This document shows positions 1 to 5,013 of a DNA stretch of 5,013 nucleotides, piece by piece; position 1 is the stretch's first letter, and each line of letters begins with the position of its first letter. Below the pieces are notes generated by a model that saw nothing but the letters and a program-made list of their open reading frames with translations, was not told where the DNA came from and ran no database searches. The translations under genes and the position numbers were made by a program. Origin of the DNA: Verrucomicrobiia bacterium (GTDB lineage: Bacteria > Verrucomicrobiota > Verrucomicrobiia > Limisphaerales > DTLC01); NCBI GenBank assembly GCA_025061935.1, contig JANWZY010000213.1, positions 1 to 5,013 on the forward strand, in the 5' to 3' direction.

Positions 1-1
1 G

Positions 2-1477
2 GCGCGCGCTGCGGCGCTGTCGTACGCGACGCTCCTGGCCCTGATACCGCTGCTTGCTGTCGCACTGGGCGTAACCAGCAGCTTGCTCAAGCGCGAAGGC
101 GAAGAGCGCATCGAACGGTTTATCGAAAAACTTGTGCATAGTCTGACCCCGCCGGCTGTGGTCATTCGCCACCAAAACGGGCCCCAACCTAAAGTGATCG
201 GGTTCGTCGAGTCACAACTTATGCTCTCGAACCAGCCTGTGTCCGGCGCGGGCGGCACGCGCGGCACAAGCGCAGATGTTGATCCGGAGATAAGCCCTGC
301 GCCGGCCGGCATGGCGCCGACACCACCGCCGACGGCCGCTGTTATAGTGGATCAGGCCGAGGTGATCGCAGCACGCAAAGAAATAGCGCGGCGCATCAAC
401 GAATTCATTCAAAACACGCGGAGCGGTGCGCTCGGCGTCACGGGCACGGCGTTCCTGATTTTTATGGCAATCTCGTTGCTGAACCGCGTCGAAATGACAA
501 TTAACGACATCTGGGGCGTAACGCGGCGCCGGAGCTGGCCTCTACGCATTGTCCAATACTGGGCCGCGATCACACTCGGGCCGGTACTCATCATAAGCGC
601 CGTCGCCATGGCCGGCGGGCCATACTTCGAGATGACCAAACGCCTCATTACCGCTATGCCCATTGTGGGGGAACTGGCGTTCAAGCTTCTCCCAATGGCA
701 CTTTTGTGGCTCGCGTTCGCGCTGTTCTACCAACTGACACCGAACACCAAAGTGCACTGGACCGCCGCGCTCGTAGGCGGCATTGTAGCGGGCACACTGC
801 TGCATCTAAACAGTGTGTTCGGATTCCTGTACGTGTCACGGGTTGTCACCCAAAGCAAAATTTATGGCAGCCTCGGGCTTGTGCCGGTGTTCATGGTCGG
901 GCTGTACCTCGCATGGCTTATCCTGCTTTTGGGCGCGCAGGTCGCATACGCCTATCAGAACAGGCACGGATACGTGCAAGACAAACTTGCCGAGAGCATA
1001 AACCAACGCGGCCGCGAATTCATCGCGCTGCGGGTCATGACGCTGATCGGCCAAAGGTTCCAGACCGGTGCCGCGCCTCCAACGCTTACCGAGCTATCAA
1101 ACGCACTGGGCGTACCTGCACGGCTTGTGCAGCAGGTGCTCCAGCCGCTGCTAGCAGCAAAACTTGTAGTCGAAACCGCTGGGGCAGAGCCAGCGTTCAT
1201 GCCCGCGCGCGCACTCGATGCGATCAACTGCCACGACATATTGTTGGCGATGCGCGCGGCTCAAGGCCAGGAGCTGCCCCCGCGCGACGAACCCGTCAGC
1301 GCAGAAGTGTACGGCGAATTCGCGCGGATTCAGGAAGCCGAGCGCAAAGCTGCAGCGGCCGTGACCGTGCTGGCCCTTGCTACCCGCGCGCAGGCACGGC
1401 TCCAGCTCGGGCCGGTGACTTCATCCAATCCCTCGGAATCCGGCACCGAACCGATGAAAGCTCACCCGGCGGCATGA
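2..1477 (+). CDS. YihY/BrkB-family inner-membrane protein, 5'-partial
   Basis: The frame is open from base 2 to the TGA at 1475-1477, giving 491 residues with the N-terminus outside the window. Residue 1 here is the codon at 2-4. The first ~28 residues (ARAAALSYATLLALIPLL) match the first membrane segment of the YihY/BrkB (UPF0761) family. Further hydrophobic segments lie near residues 141-160, 186-205, 225-247, 252-277 and 290-318. Family-like motifs are NRVEMTINDIWGV followed by an Arg-rich turn, and YGSLGLVPVFMVGLYLAW in the last membrane segment. Residues ~75-117, between the first two segments, form a Gly/Pro/Ala/Thr-rich low-complexity loop. After the last segment comes a ~170-residue soluble tail whose start (about 339-392) looks like a winged helix (LTELSNALGVPARLVQQVLQ). 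The family was once annotated as RNase BN, which is wrong; its biochemical function is not established. Family assignment is firm; the role is unknown. Confidence 0.9.
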   Translation, partial: ARAAALSYATLLALIPLLAVALGVTSSLLKREGEERIERFIEKLVHSLTPPAVVIRHQNGPQPKVIGFVESQLMLSNQPVSGAGGTRGTSADVDPEISPAPAGMAPTPPPTAAVIVDQAEVIAARKEIARRINEFIQNTRSGALGVTGTAFLIFMAISLLNRVEMTINDIWGVTRRRSWPLRIVQYWAAITLGPVLIISAVAMAGGPYFEMTKRLITAMPIVGELAFKLLPMALLWLAFALFYQLTPNTKVHWTAALVGGIVAGTLLHLNSVFGFLYVSRVVTQSKIYGSLGLVPVFMVGLYLAWLILLLGAQVAYAYQNRHGYVQDKLAESINQRGREFIALRVMTLIGQRFQTGAAPPTLTELSNALGVPARLVQQVLQPLLAAKLVVETAGAEPAFMPARALDAINCHDILLAMRAAQGQELPPRDEPVSAEVYGEFARIQEAERKAAAAVTVLALATRAQARLQLGPVTSSNPSESGTEPMKAHPAA

Positions 1478-1760
1478 TTTTTAACGCGCCATAGACCCTC
1501 AGGAACCGTGCTTGGGCGTGGAGACTCCACAAATCCCGCTCCATATAACCTGTTGCGCACAAGCGCAATAAGACCCGAGGTGCTATCTCGGCGTCCGGCA
1601 AACCGAATTCGTGCACGGTCAAGCTAATGAAACTGGTTCCACCTACTGGGCGCCGCCGCCGCGGCGCCGTTACCCGCGCACGGCGCTCGCGAATAGGCTG
1701 GAGCCTGGCACCGCAATAAATCGCATTTGCAAAACTTGCCTGAACAACGCAACTTCTGAC
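1478..1760. other. Intergenic stretch between the yihY-family gene and grx
   Basis: About 280 bases hold no recognisable gene. The glutaredoxin frame stays open upstream to a GTG at 1611, but the encoded 50 residues (PPPRRRYPRT and similar) resemble no glutaredoxin N-terminus, so I leave them out. The stretch contains a 13-base near-palindrome (GTGGAG-A-CTCCAC, 1518-1530), a 5-bp/7-base hairpin (CCGAG/CTCGG, 1575-1591) and a strong GC hairpin at 1649-1668 listed separately. A promoter for grx-lipA would be expected here, but I cannot point to convincing -35/-10 boxes. Confidence 0.5.
1649..1668. repeat. Perfect 8-bp GC hairpin upstream of grx
   Basis: GGCGCCGC (1649-1656) and GCGGCGCC (1661-1668) are exact reverse complements separated by the tetraloop CGCC. 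The next bases are GTTACCC, so there is no U-tract and it is not a classical intrinsic terminator. It lies 171 bases after the yihY-family stop and 92 bases before the preferred grx start. It could mark an mRNA 3' end, act as a leader structure, or be chance in GC-rich DNA. Confidence 0.5.
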
Positions 1761-2018
1761 GTGCAACCGAAGCAGGTCAAACTTTACATCAAGCCGTATT
1801 GCCCATGGTGCAAAATGGCCATGGAGTGGCTGAACAAGCATGGGGTGACATACACCGCCATTGACGTGATAGCCGATCCCGGCGCATTTGAGGAAATGGT
1901 CAAACTGTCCGGGCAAACACGCGCGCCCGTCATTGATGTGGACGGCAAAGTACTTGCCGACTTCGGACCGGATGAACTTGAACAATTCTGGAACAAACTC
2001 ACATCCGGGCGTGGGTAG
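1761..2018 (+). CDS. Glutaredoxin (dithiol, CPWC type)
   Basis: This is an 85-residue thioredoxin-fold thiol oxidoreductase that would use glutathione or a similar thiol to reduce disulfides in the cytoplasm. The start of the fold reads VKLYIKPYCPWCKMAMEWL, with active-site Cys14 and Cys17 in a CPWC motif. TRAPVI at residues 53-58 carries the cis-proline (Pro56) and is followed by the GKVLADFG segment; this order is typical of GrxC-like proteins. The length fits the family (about 80-90). I chose the GTG at 1761 because it lies just before the first beta strand; no in-frame ATG exists upstream of the active site, and an upstream GTG at 1611 would add 50 atypical residues. No clear ribosome-binding site is visible. 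The 3' end overlaps the proposed lipA start by 8 bases, suggesting co-transcription. The two-cysteine site argues against the CGFS monothiol class dedicated to Fe-S delivery. Confidence 0.88.
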   Translation: MQPKQVKLYIKPYCPWCKMAMEWLNKHGVTYTAIDVIADPGAFEEMVKLSGQTRAPVIDVDGKVLADFGPDELEQFWNKLTSGRG

Positions 2019-2967
2019 GGACCCCAAACCCGACGCATTGCATGCGTGCACTGCCGGCACCGGCAGCGTCAGCGCGCTAATTAATTCTCCCTGCGCAGCC
2101 GACCGCGCCGACGCCGCGCGACACCGCCGGTTCCCGCATTGGCTGCGCACACGATTATATGCCGGCGAGGCGTTCGGCCACGTCGAGTCCGTGCTAAGGG
2201 GGCTTAAGCTGCATACCGTCTGCGAAAGCGCGCGGTGCCCGAACCGCGCCGAGTGCTGGGGCCGCGGCACCGCAACATTCCTGATCTGCGGCAACCGCTG
2301 CACGCGCTCGTGCCGGTTCTGCGCCGTGCAGCACGGCACGCCCGAGCCTCTTGACCCGGCCGAGCCCAGCCGCGTGGCAGAAGCCGCGCGCCGCATGCAA
2401 CTGGGGCATGTGGTCATCACCTCGGTCACGCGTGACGACTTGCCCGACGGCGGAGCCGCGCACTTCGCCGAGGTAATTCGCGCCGTACGCGCGCTCAATC
2501 CGCAAGCGACGATAGAGGTACTGACCCCCGACTTCGGGGGGTCAGAAGCGGCTATCCAGACCGTGCTAGATGCGGCGCCGGACGTGTTCAACCATAACCT
2601 CGAGACAGTGCGCAGACTCACCCCGAGCGTGCGGTCAAAGGCCTGTTACGACAGGTCACTTCACGTGCTGCAGTTTGCTAGAGCGCGCGGCCCCAGGCGG
2701 CTGCTGGTCAAATCTGGCCTGATGCTCGGGCTTGGTGAAAACGAGACCGAAGTGATTGAAACGCTGCAAGACCTCCGCACAGCAGGATGTGATGCTGTCA
2801 CACTAGGCCAGTATCTCCAACCGACGCCGCAGAACCTGCCGATACACAGGTTTGTTACGCCTGAGGAATTTGCAAAGTACGCTAGGCTCGCAGAACGCCT
2901 GGGGTTCATCTACGTTGCTAGCGGCCCGCTTGTCCGCAGCTCGTACCACGCAGAGGAAGCACTGTAG
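2011..2967 (+). CDS. lipA: Lipoyl synthase (radical SAM)
   Basis: LipA inserts two sulfur atoms at C6 and C8 of octanoyl groups carried on lipoyl domains (PDH, OGDH, GcvH). The 318-residue product has both cluster motifs: Cys71, Cys76 and Cys82 (CESARCPNRAEC) for the auxiliary 4Fe-4S cluster, and Cys97, Cys101 and Cys104 (CTRSCRFC) for the SAM cluster. The C-terminal RSSY (309-312) supplies the serine ligand of the auxiliary cluster. Other family landmarks are VITSVTRDDLPDGGA, VLTPDFGG, VFNHNLETV, KSGLMLGLGE and LGQYLQPT. The GTG at 2011 places the cysteines three residues later than in E. coli LipA (321 aa). A TTG at 2038 is an alternative, and the only in-frame upstream ATG near the gene is at 1972, inside grx. 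No good ribosome-binding site precedes any of these. The first ~38 residues are not recognisably conserved; conservation begins at RRFPHWLR. No lipB is visible nearby. Function is certain, the start is not. Confidence 0.95.
   Translation: MGRDPKPDALHACTAGTGSVSALINSPCAADRADAARHRRFPHWLRTRLYAGEAFGHVESVLRGLKLHTVCESARCPNRAECWGRGTATFLICGNRCTRSCRFCAVQHGTPEPLDPAEPSRVAEAARRMQLGHVVITSVTRDDLPDGGAAHFAEVIRAVRALNPQATIEVLTPDFGGSEAAIQTVLDAAPDVFNHNLETVRRLTPSVRSKACYDRSLHVLQFARARGPRRLLVKSGLMLGLGENETEVIETLQDLRTAGCDAVTLGQYLQPTPQNLPIHRFVTPEEFAKYARLAERLGFIYVASGPLVRSSYHAEEAL
2051..2066. repeat. Compact hairpin at the lipA 5' end
   Basis: CTGCCG (2051-2056) and CGGCAG (2061-2066) pair around the loop GCAC. The structure lies 40 bases after the proposed lipA GTG and 13 bases after the alternative TTG at 2038. 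About 13 bases further on is a small AT island (AATTAATT, 2079-2086), unusual in this GC-rich stretch. If translation starts downstream of both, this would be leader sequence; otherwise it is coding. A regulatory role is only a possibility. Confidence 0.35.
2521..2545. repeat. 9-bp inverted repeat inside lipA
   Basis: CTGACCCCC (2521-2529) is the exact reverse complement of GGGGGTCAG (2537-2545), with the loop GACTTCG. It encodes LTPDFGGS, a segment LipA proteins conserve as L-x-PDF-x-G, so amino-acid constraint fixes much of it. The exact symmetry depends on codon choice (ACC CCC and GGG GGG). It is probably coincidental, but it is the longest perfect stem I noticed in the window. Confidence 0.45.
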
Positions 2968-2970
2968 CGT

Positions 2971-3420
2971 GTGCAAATTTTCACCCGGGCTGAAGAAGAC
3001 TTCCGCCAGGCCACCGGTACTCGCAATATTGGGCAGCGCATTCGAGTAGCACCTTTTGCACTAACACCGGGCTTCGGCGCGGTGCGCACCAGCCCGCGCC
3101 ATACGGACGTGGTTCGCCTCGTGTTTGTTAGAAGCATCGTACCGAAAGGGCATGCTCCACCCAACGCCAAGATTTACGCCGCGGCCGAAGCGCTGAACGC
3201 CGGTGCTGTTTTCGCCTCGGATTATCTGCAATCTGTCTTCCGTCCACGGCCGCCGCTGGTTGTACTTCAAGGTACGGGGCCCTCAGAAAGCGCCGCCGTC
3301 CTCTTAGCCGGTGCGTGCATTCTGACTAGGGGAAAGCCTTCAGCCTGGAAGCCTTGCAATGACTCAGGCGCGATACACAGGTGCAGCTCGTGCGGGGTGC
3401 GAATGACCCGCCAGCACTAG
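2971..3420 (+). CDS. Hypothetical protein, unrecognised; possibly a gene remnant
   Basis: A 149-residue frame starts at a GTG 3 bases after the lipA stop. A purine-rich AGAGGAAG (2952-2959) inside the end of lipA could serve as a ribosome-binding site, although spacing is long (about 11-13 bases) and these bases also encode lipA residues. The composition looks protein-like rather than random: alternating hydrophobic and charged stretches such as VVRLVFVRSIVPKGH, an Ala-rich probable helix (KIYAAAEALNAGAVFASDYLQ), a Pro-rich strand (RPRPPLVVLQGTGPSES) and three cysteines near the end (Cys129, Cys138, Cys141, the last two as CSSC). I see no signal peptide, membrane segment or known catalytic motif and cannot assign a family. 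The position suggests co-transcription with grx-lipA. LipB was considered and not supported. It may be a small lineage-specific protein, a decayed gene, or a chance frame in GC-rich DNA. Confidence 0.4.
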   Translation: MQIFTRAEEDFRQATGTRNIGQRIRVAPFALTPGFGAVRTSPRHTDVVRLVFVRSIVPKGHAPPNAKIYAAAEALNAGAVFASDYLQSVFRPRPPLVVLQGTGPSESAAVLLAGACILTRGKPSAWKPCNDSGAIHRCSSCGVRMTRQH

Positions 3421-3815
3421 AACGGCCCGACAAGTTTCGCGCCTGCAGCAATTCAGATCACCCCTAGGCGCCAGAACAAAAGCACAGCACGCGGTTCGTG
3501 CGTGAGCGGGGTAGCACACACATTTCGCGTGTGTTGCGGCCGGCTAGCCTGCGTATGGCCGCTGTCTTCATCGGGCGCGGCAGGTATGTGTTTTCTTGCA
3601 CAGCGTTCGGGTTGAACGCGTGAATGCTGACGGGCGCGGTCAAAACTAGCCCTGACAAGGTCGAGCCTTGGCGCCTCCACATAAAAACATGCGCACAACA
3701 TGCGCGCTCCGCTGGCCGGCAGGGCTGAGGTAGAACCGTCCTAGCCCCGGACCAGTATTGGGTTTACGCCAATCGCGTGAACGCTTAGCATTCGCGCGGA
3801 GCGAAACGAATCACT
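3421..3815. other. Gene-free stretch upstream of cdsA
   Basis: Nearly 400 bases have no gene I can support on either strand. The + frames are broken repeatedly, and the overlapping minus-strand frames between 3453 and 3701 (72 and 82 residues) are Arg/Ala/Pro-rich with no recognisable motif. Small symmetrical elements are present: GCACACAC/GTGTGT-T-GC (3514-3537), GCGGCC/GGCCGC around an inner GGCTAGCC (3536-3562), and ATTGG-7-CCAAT (3757-3773), which lies about 43 bases before cdsA. The stretch may contain the cdsA promoter or the remains of a lost gene. I found no UppS motif (DGNGRWA-type) that would point to the common cdsA neighbour. Confidence 0.5.
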
Positions 3816-4763
3816 TTGCATGTGAACGCATCGAACCAAAATGGGCAATGGCCTGGCGGGCCAGCGCAGCCGGGTGCCCTGCAAGCTCGGCGCGCAAGCA
3901 CTTTCCTTCGCCGCGTAGCCAGCTTTGTCGTGCTGTGGGCGGTAGTGCTCGGGGCAGTGTTTTCCGGGAACCCGCTCGTGGCGAATTGCTTGTTTGTACT
4001 TCTCATCACGGCGGTAGGCGTGGCAGGACAGCTCGAATTTTACGGACTGGTCAAGCGGCGCGGCCTGGCGTGTTTTAAATGGTTGGGCGTAGTTGGCGGG
4101 ACCGCGCTAATGTGGAGCACGTGCGCCAAATGTTTGAGCAGCGCCGGTGCGGACCACTTCGGGGATTTTCAAACCGGCGTGCTTGCATGCATAGTTTTGG
4201 GGCTTTGCGTCCGTCAGCTCATAGCAGGGCTGAACCAGACGGGGCTGACCGCAATTTCGACCACGCTCTTGGGCGTGCTCTACGTGCCATGGCTGCTGAA
4301 TTTCATTCAAGGGATAAACTTTTTCCCCGGCCTAGGCGGCATGGGCAAGTACTACTTGCTGTATTTCCTGGTGGTTACGAAGCTGAGCGATACGGGCGCG
4401 TACCTTGTTGGCACACTGCTAGGGCGGCATAAGCTCGCCCCGCGGATCAGCCCGGCCAAGACCTGGGAAGGCTTTATCGGCGCGATCGCCGTGGCAGTGG
4501 TATCCAGCGTTTTGGCCGCACAGATTGCCGGGCCGTACTTGCCAGGTATGGACACGCTCGACGCGCTTGTATTGGGCGCGGCGCTCGGTCTCGGCGCAGT
4601 GGCGGGCGACTTGATCGAGTCACTATTCAAGCGCGAAGCCGGGGTGAAAGACTCGGGCGGCCTTTTGCCGGGCATCGGTGGCGTGCTTGATCTGCTCGAT
4701 AGCGTGCTTTTCAACGCGCCGATTATGTACCTGTACATTCAGCATGTGCTCGCTCGGCCATAG
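3816..4763 (+). CDS. cdsA: Phosphatidate cytidylyltransferase (CDP-diglyceride synthase)
   Basis: CdsA converts phosphatidic acid and CTP to CDP-diacylglycerol plus pyrophosphate in the inner membrane, the branch point of phospholipid synthesis. The 315-residue product is very hydrophobic, with segments near residues 32-50, 54-76, 86-101, 122-138, 147-165, 178-188, 219-239 and 248-266. The conserved core is TKLSDTGAYLVG (188-199), GRHKLAPRISPAKTWEG (203-219) and the C-terminal signature beginning SLFKREAGVKDSGG (269-282). That signature then reads LPGIGGVLDLLDS: the usual His of PGHGG is Ile287 and the usual Arg of DR.D is Leu293, while Lys278, Asp279, Asp292 and Asp295 remain. I believe this variant occurs in Planctomycetes/Verrucomicrobia-type enzymes and does not imply loss of function. 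An in-frame TAG at 3786-3788 limits the start to TTG 3816 or GTG 3822; no in-frame ATG precedes the core. GGAG at 3798-3801 is a weak, distant ribosome-binding site. The N-terminal ~25 residues are polar and poorly conserved. Confidence 0.93.
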   Translation: MHVNASNQNGQWPGGPAQPGALQARRASTFLRRVASFVVLWAVVLGAVFSGNPLVANCLFVLLITAVGVAGQLEFYGLVKRRGLACFKWLGVVGGTALMWSTCAKCLSSAGADHFGDFQTGVLACIVLGLCVRQLIAGLNQTGLTAISTTLLGVLYVPWLLNFIQGINFFPGLGGMGKYYLLYFLVVTKLSDTGAYLVGTLLGRHKLAPRISPAKTWEGFIGAIAVAVVSSVLAAQIAGPYLPGMDTLDALVLGAALGLGAVAGDLIESLFKREAGVKDSGGLLPGIGGVLDLLDSVLFNAPIMYLYIQHVLARP

Positions 4764-5013
4764 CAGGTGCGCAGCGGAAACTGCTGGAAACCAGCCCGGC
4801 GCCTCAGCGCAGTCGGGCCTAAAAACTGCAAAGGTGTATGGTTGGAACGACACCCGACGCCGAACCAAAGGCAGCTCCATATTCGACTTTCGCGTGCGTC
4901 TCTGATAGTAATTGAAGGCGTTTGCGGCATGACCGCAGCCGGCGTGTGGGAGCGGACCGTCACTTACTAGAGGCGGAATCCGGGGCGATTGCCCATGTGC
5001 GTGTGTGAACTTA
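4764..5013. other. Downstream region of cdsA, no recognisable gene
   Basis: The last 250 bases contain only short frames with no family resemblance. The longest on the + strand (4767-4970) encodes an Arg-rich product overlapping another frame and lacks a convincing ribosome-binding site. I looked for the start of dxr (GATGSIG motif), a frequent neighbour downstream of cdsA, and did not see it. A 5-bp stem with a 5-base loop (TGCGG/CCGCA, 4923-4937) is present. A gene may begin beyond the right edge. Confidence 0.45.
4783..4795 (+). terminator. Short hairpin just after cdsA, possible mRNA 3' end
   Basis: GCTGG (4783-4787) and CCAGC (4791-4795) pair exactly around AAA, 19 bases after the cdsA stop. 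An alternative overlapping stem, GCAG (4771-4774) with CTGC (4781-4784), shares two bases. No U-tract follows (next bases CCGGCGCC), so it would be a non-canonical terminator or a 3'-stabilising hairpin at best. The call rests on position and symmetry only. Confidence 0.25.

Noticed and set aside
706..1494. 262-codon + strand frame overlapping the yihY-family gene
   Set aside because: The product is extremely Arg/Ala-rich and overlaps a well-supported membrane protein in another frame.
1575..1591. 5-bp stem with 7-base loop resembling a tRNA anticodon arm (GCT at the anticodon position)
   Set aside because: No acceptor, D or T arm can be found around it, no GTTCRA-type T-loop lies nearby, and the base at position 32 would be G, which is atypical.
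1611..1760. 50-residue N-terminal extension of glutaredoxin from the upstream GTG
   Set aside because: It is rich in Pro/Arg, overlaps the GC hairpin and resembles no export signal or glutaredoxin N-terminus. The GTG at 1761 gives the normal family length.
1380..2621. 413-codon open frame on the minus strand
   Set aside because: It runs antisense across the end of the yihY-family gene, all of grx and over half of lipA, all of which have clear family motifs on the + strand. Its product is Arg/Ser/Ala-rich without recognisable motifs. This is a GC-rich shadow frame.
2969..3049. Short stretch PPVLAILGSAFE resembling the start of purine nucleoside phosphorylase (ILGSG)
   Set aside because: It is only 26 residues from a GTG to a stop, and none of the later family motifs convincingly follow in any frame.
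2968..3420. lipB expected beside lipA
   Set aside because: No LipB motif (RGG..T.HGPGQ) is visible in any + frame, and the reading frame present does not resemble octanoyltransferase.
3453..3701. Overlapping minus-strand frames of 72 and 82 codons in the gap before cdsA
   Set aside because: The two frames compete, have no ribosome-binding site that I can see, no motif, and composition typical of random GC-rich sequence.
4764..5013. dxr start expected after cdsA, or a P-loop kinase suggested by LIVIEGVCGMTAAG
   Set aside because: No GATGSIG motif for dxr. The P-loop-like stretch lacks the GK[ST] signature and its frame stops at 4970 without further resemblance.

Overview
The window is a GC-rich bacterial chromosomal segment with all recognisable genes on the + strand. 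It carries four housekeeping-type genes: the 3' part of a YihY/BrkB-family inner-membrane protein (from the left edge to 1477), a small dithiol glutaredoxin (1761-2018), lipoyl synthase lipA (2011-2967) and phosphatidate cytidylyltransferase cdsA (3816-4763). An unrecognised reading frame (2971-3420) sits 3 bases after lipA. I see no insertion sequence, CRISPR array, tRNA, rRNA or phage gene.

The organism cannot be fixed from 5 kb. The CdsA signature reads PGIGGVLDLLDS instead of PGHGG..DR.D. The YihY protein is long, with a Pro/Ala-rich loop and a C-terminal winged-helix-like tail. From memory, both fit the Planctomycetes/Verrucomicrobia side of the tree, perhaps an Opitutales-like verrucomicrobium. 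This is inference. The gene-poor stretches and the absence of ATG at the preferred starts would also fit a genome undergoing reduction, such as that of a host-associated lineage, but this is not shown.

Layout: 1-1477 YihY (5' end outside the window); 1478-1760 no gene, with an 8-bp GC hairpin at 1649-1668; 1761-2967 overlapping grx-lipA pair; 2971-3420 hypothetical reading frame directly behind lipA; 3421-3815 no recognisable gene; 3816-4763 cdsA; 4764-5013 no recognisable gene, with a short hairpin just after cdsA.

Functionally, grx and lipA form a plausible redox/Fe-S unit. LipA inserts two sulfur atoms into protein-bound octanoyl groups and uses up its auxiliary 4Fe-4S cluster, and a glutaredoxin could support thiol redox state or cluster handling. 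CdsA makes CDP-diacylglycerol for phospholipid synthesis. Two partners often found near these genes were looked for and not seen: lipB beside lipA, and uppS/dxr beside cdsA. I found no convincing undescribed system. The items most worth checking are the 2971-3420 reading frame, the lack of ATG starts, the non-canonical CdsA signature and the compact hairpins.
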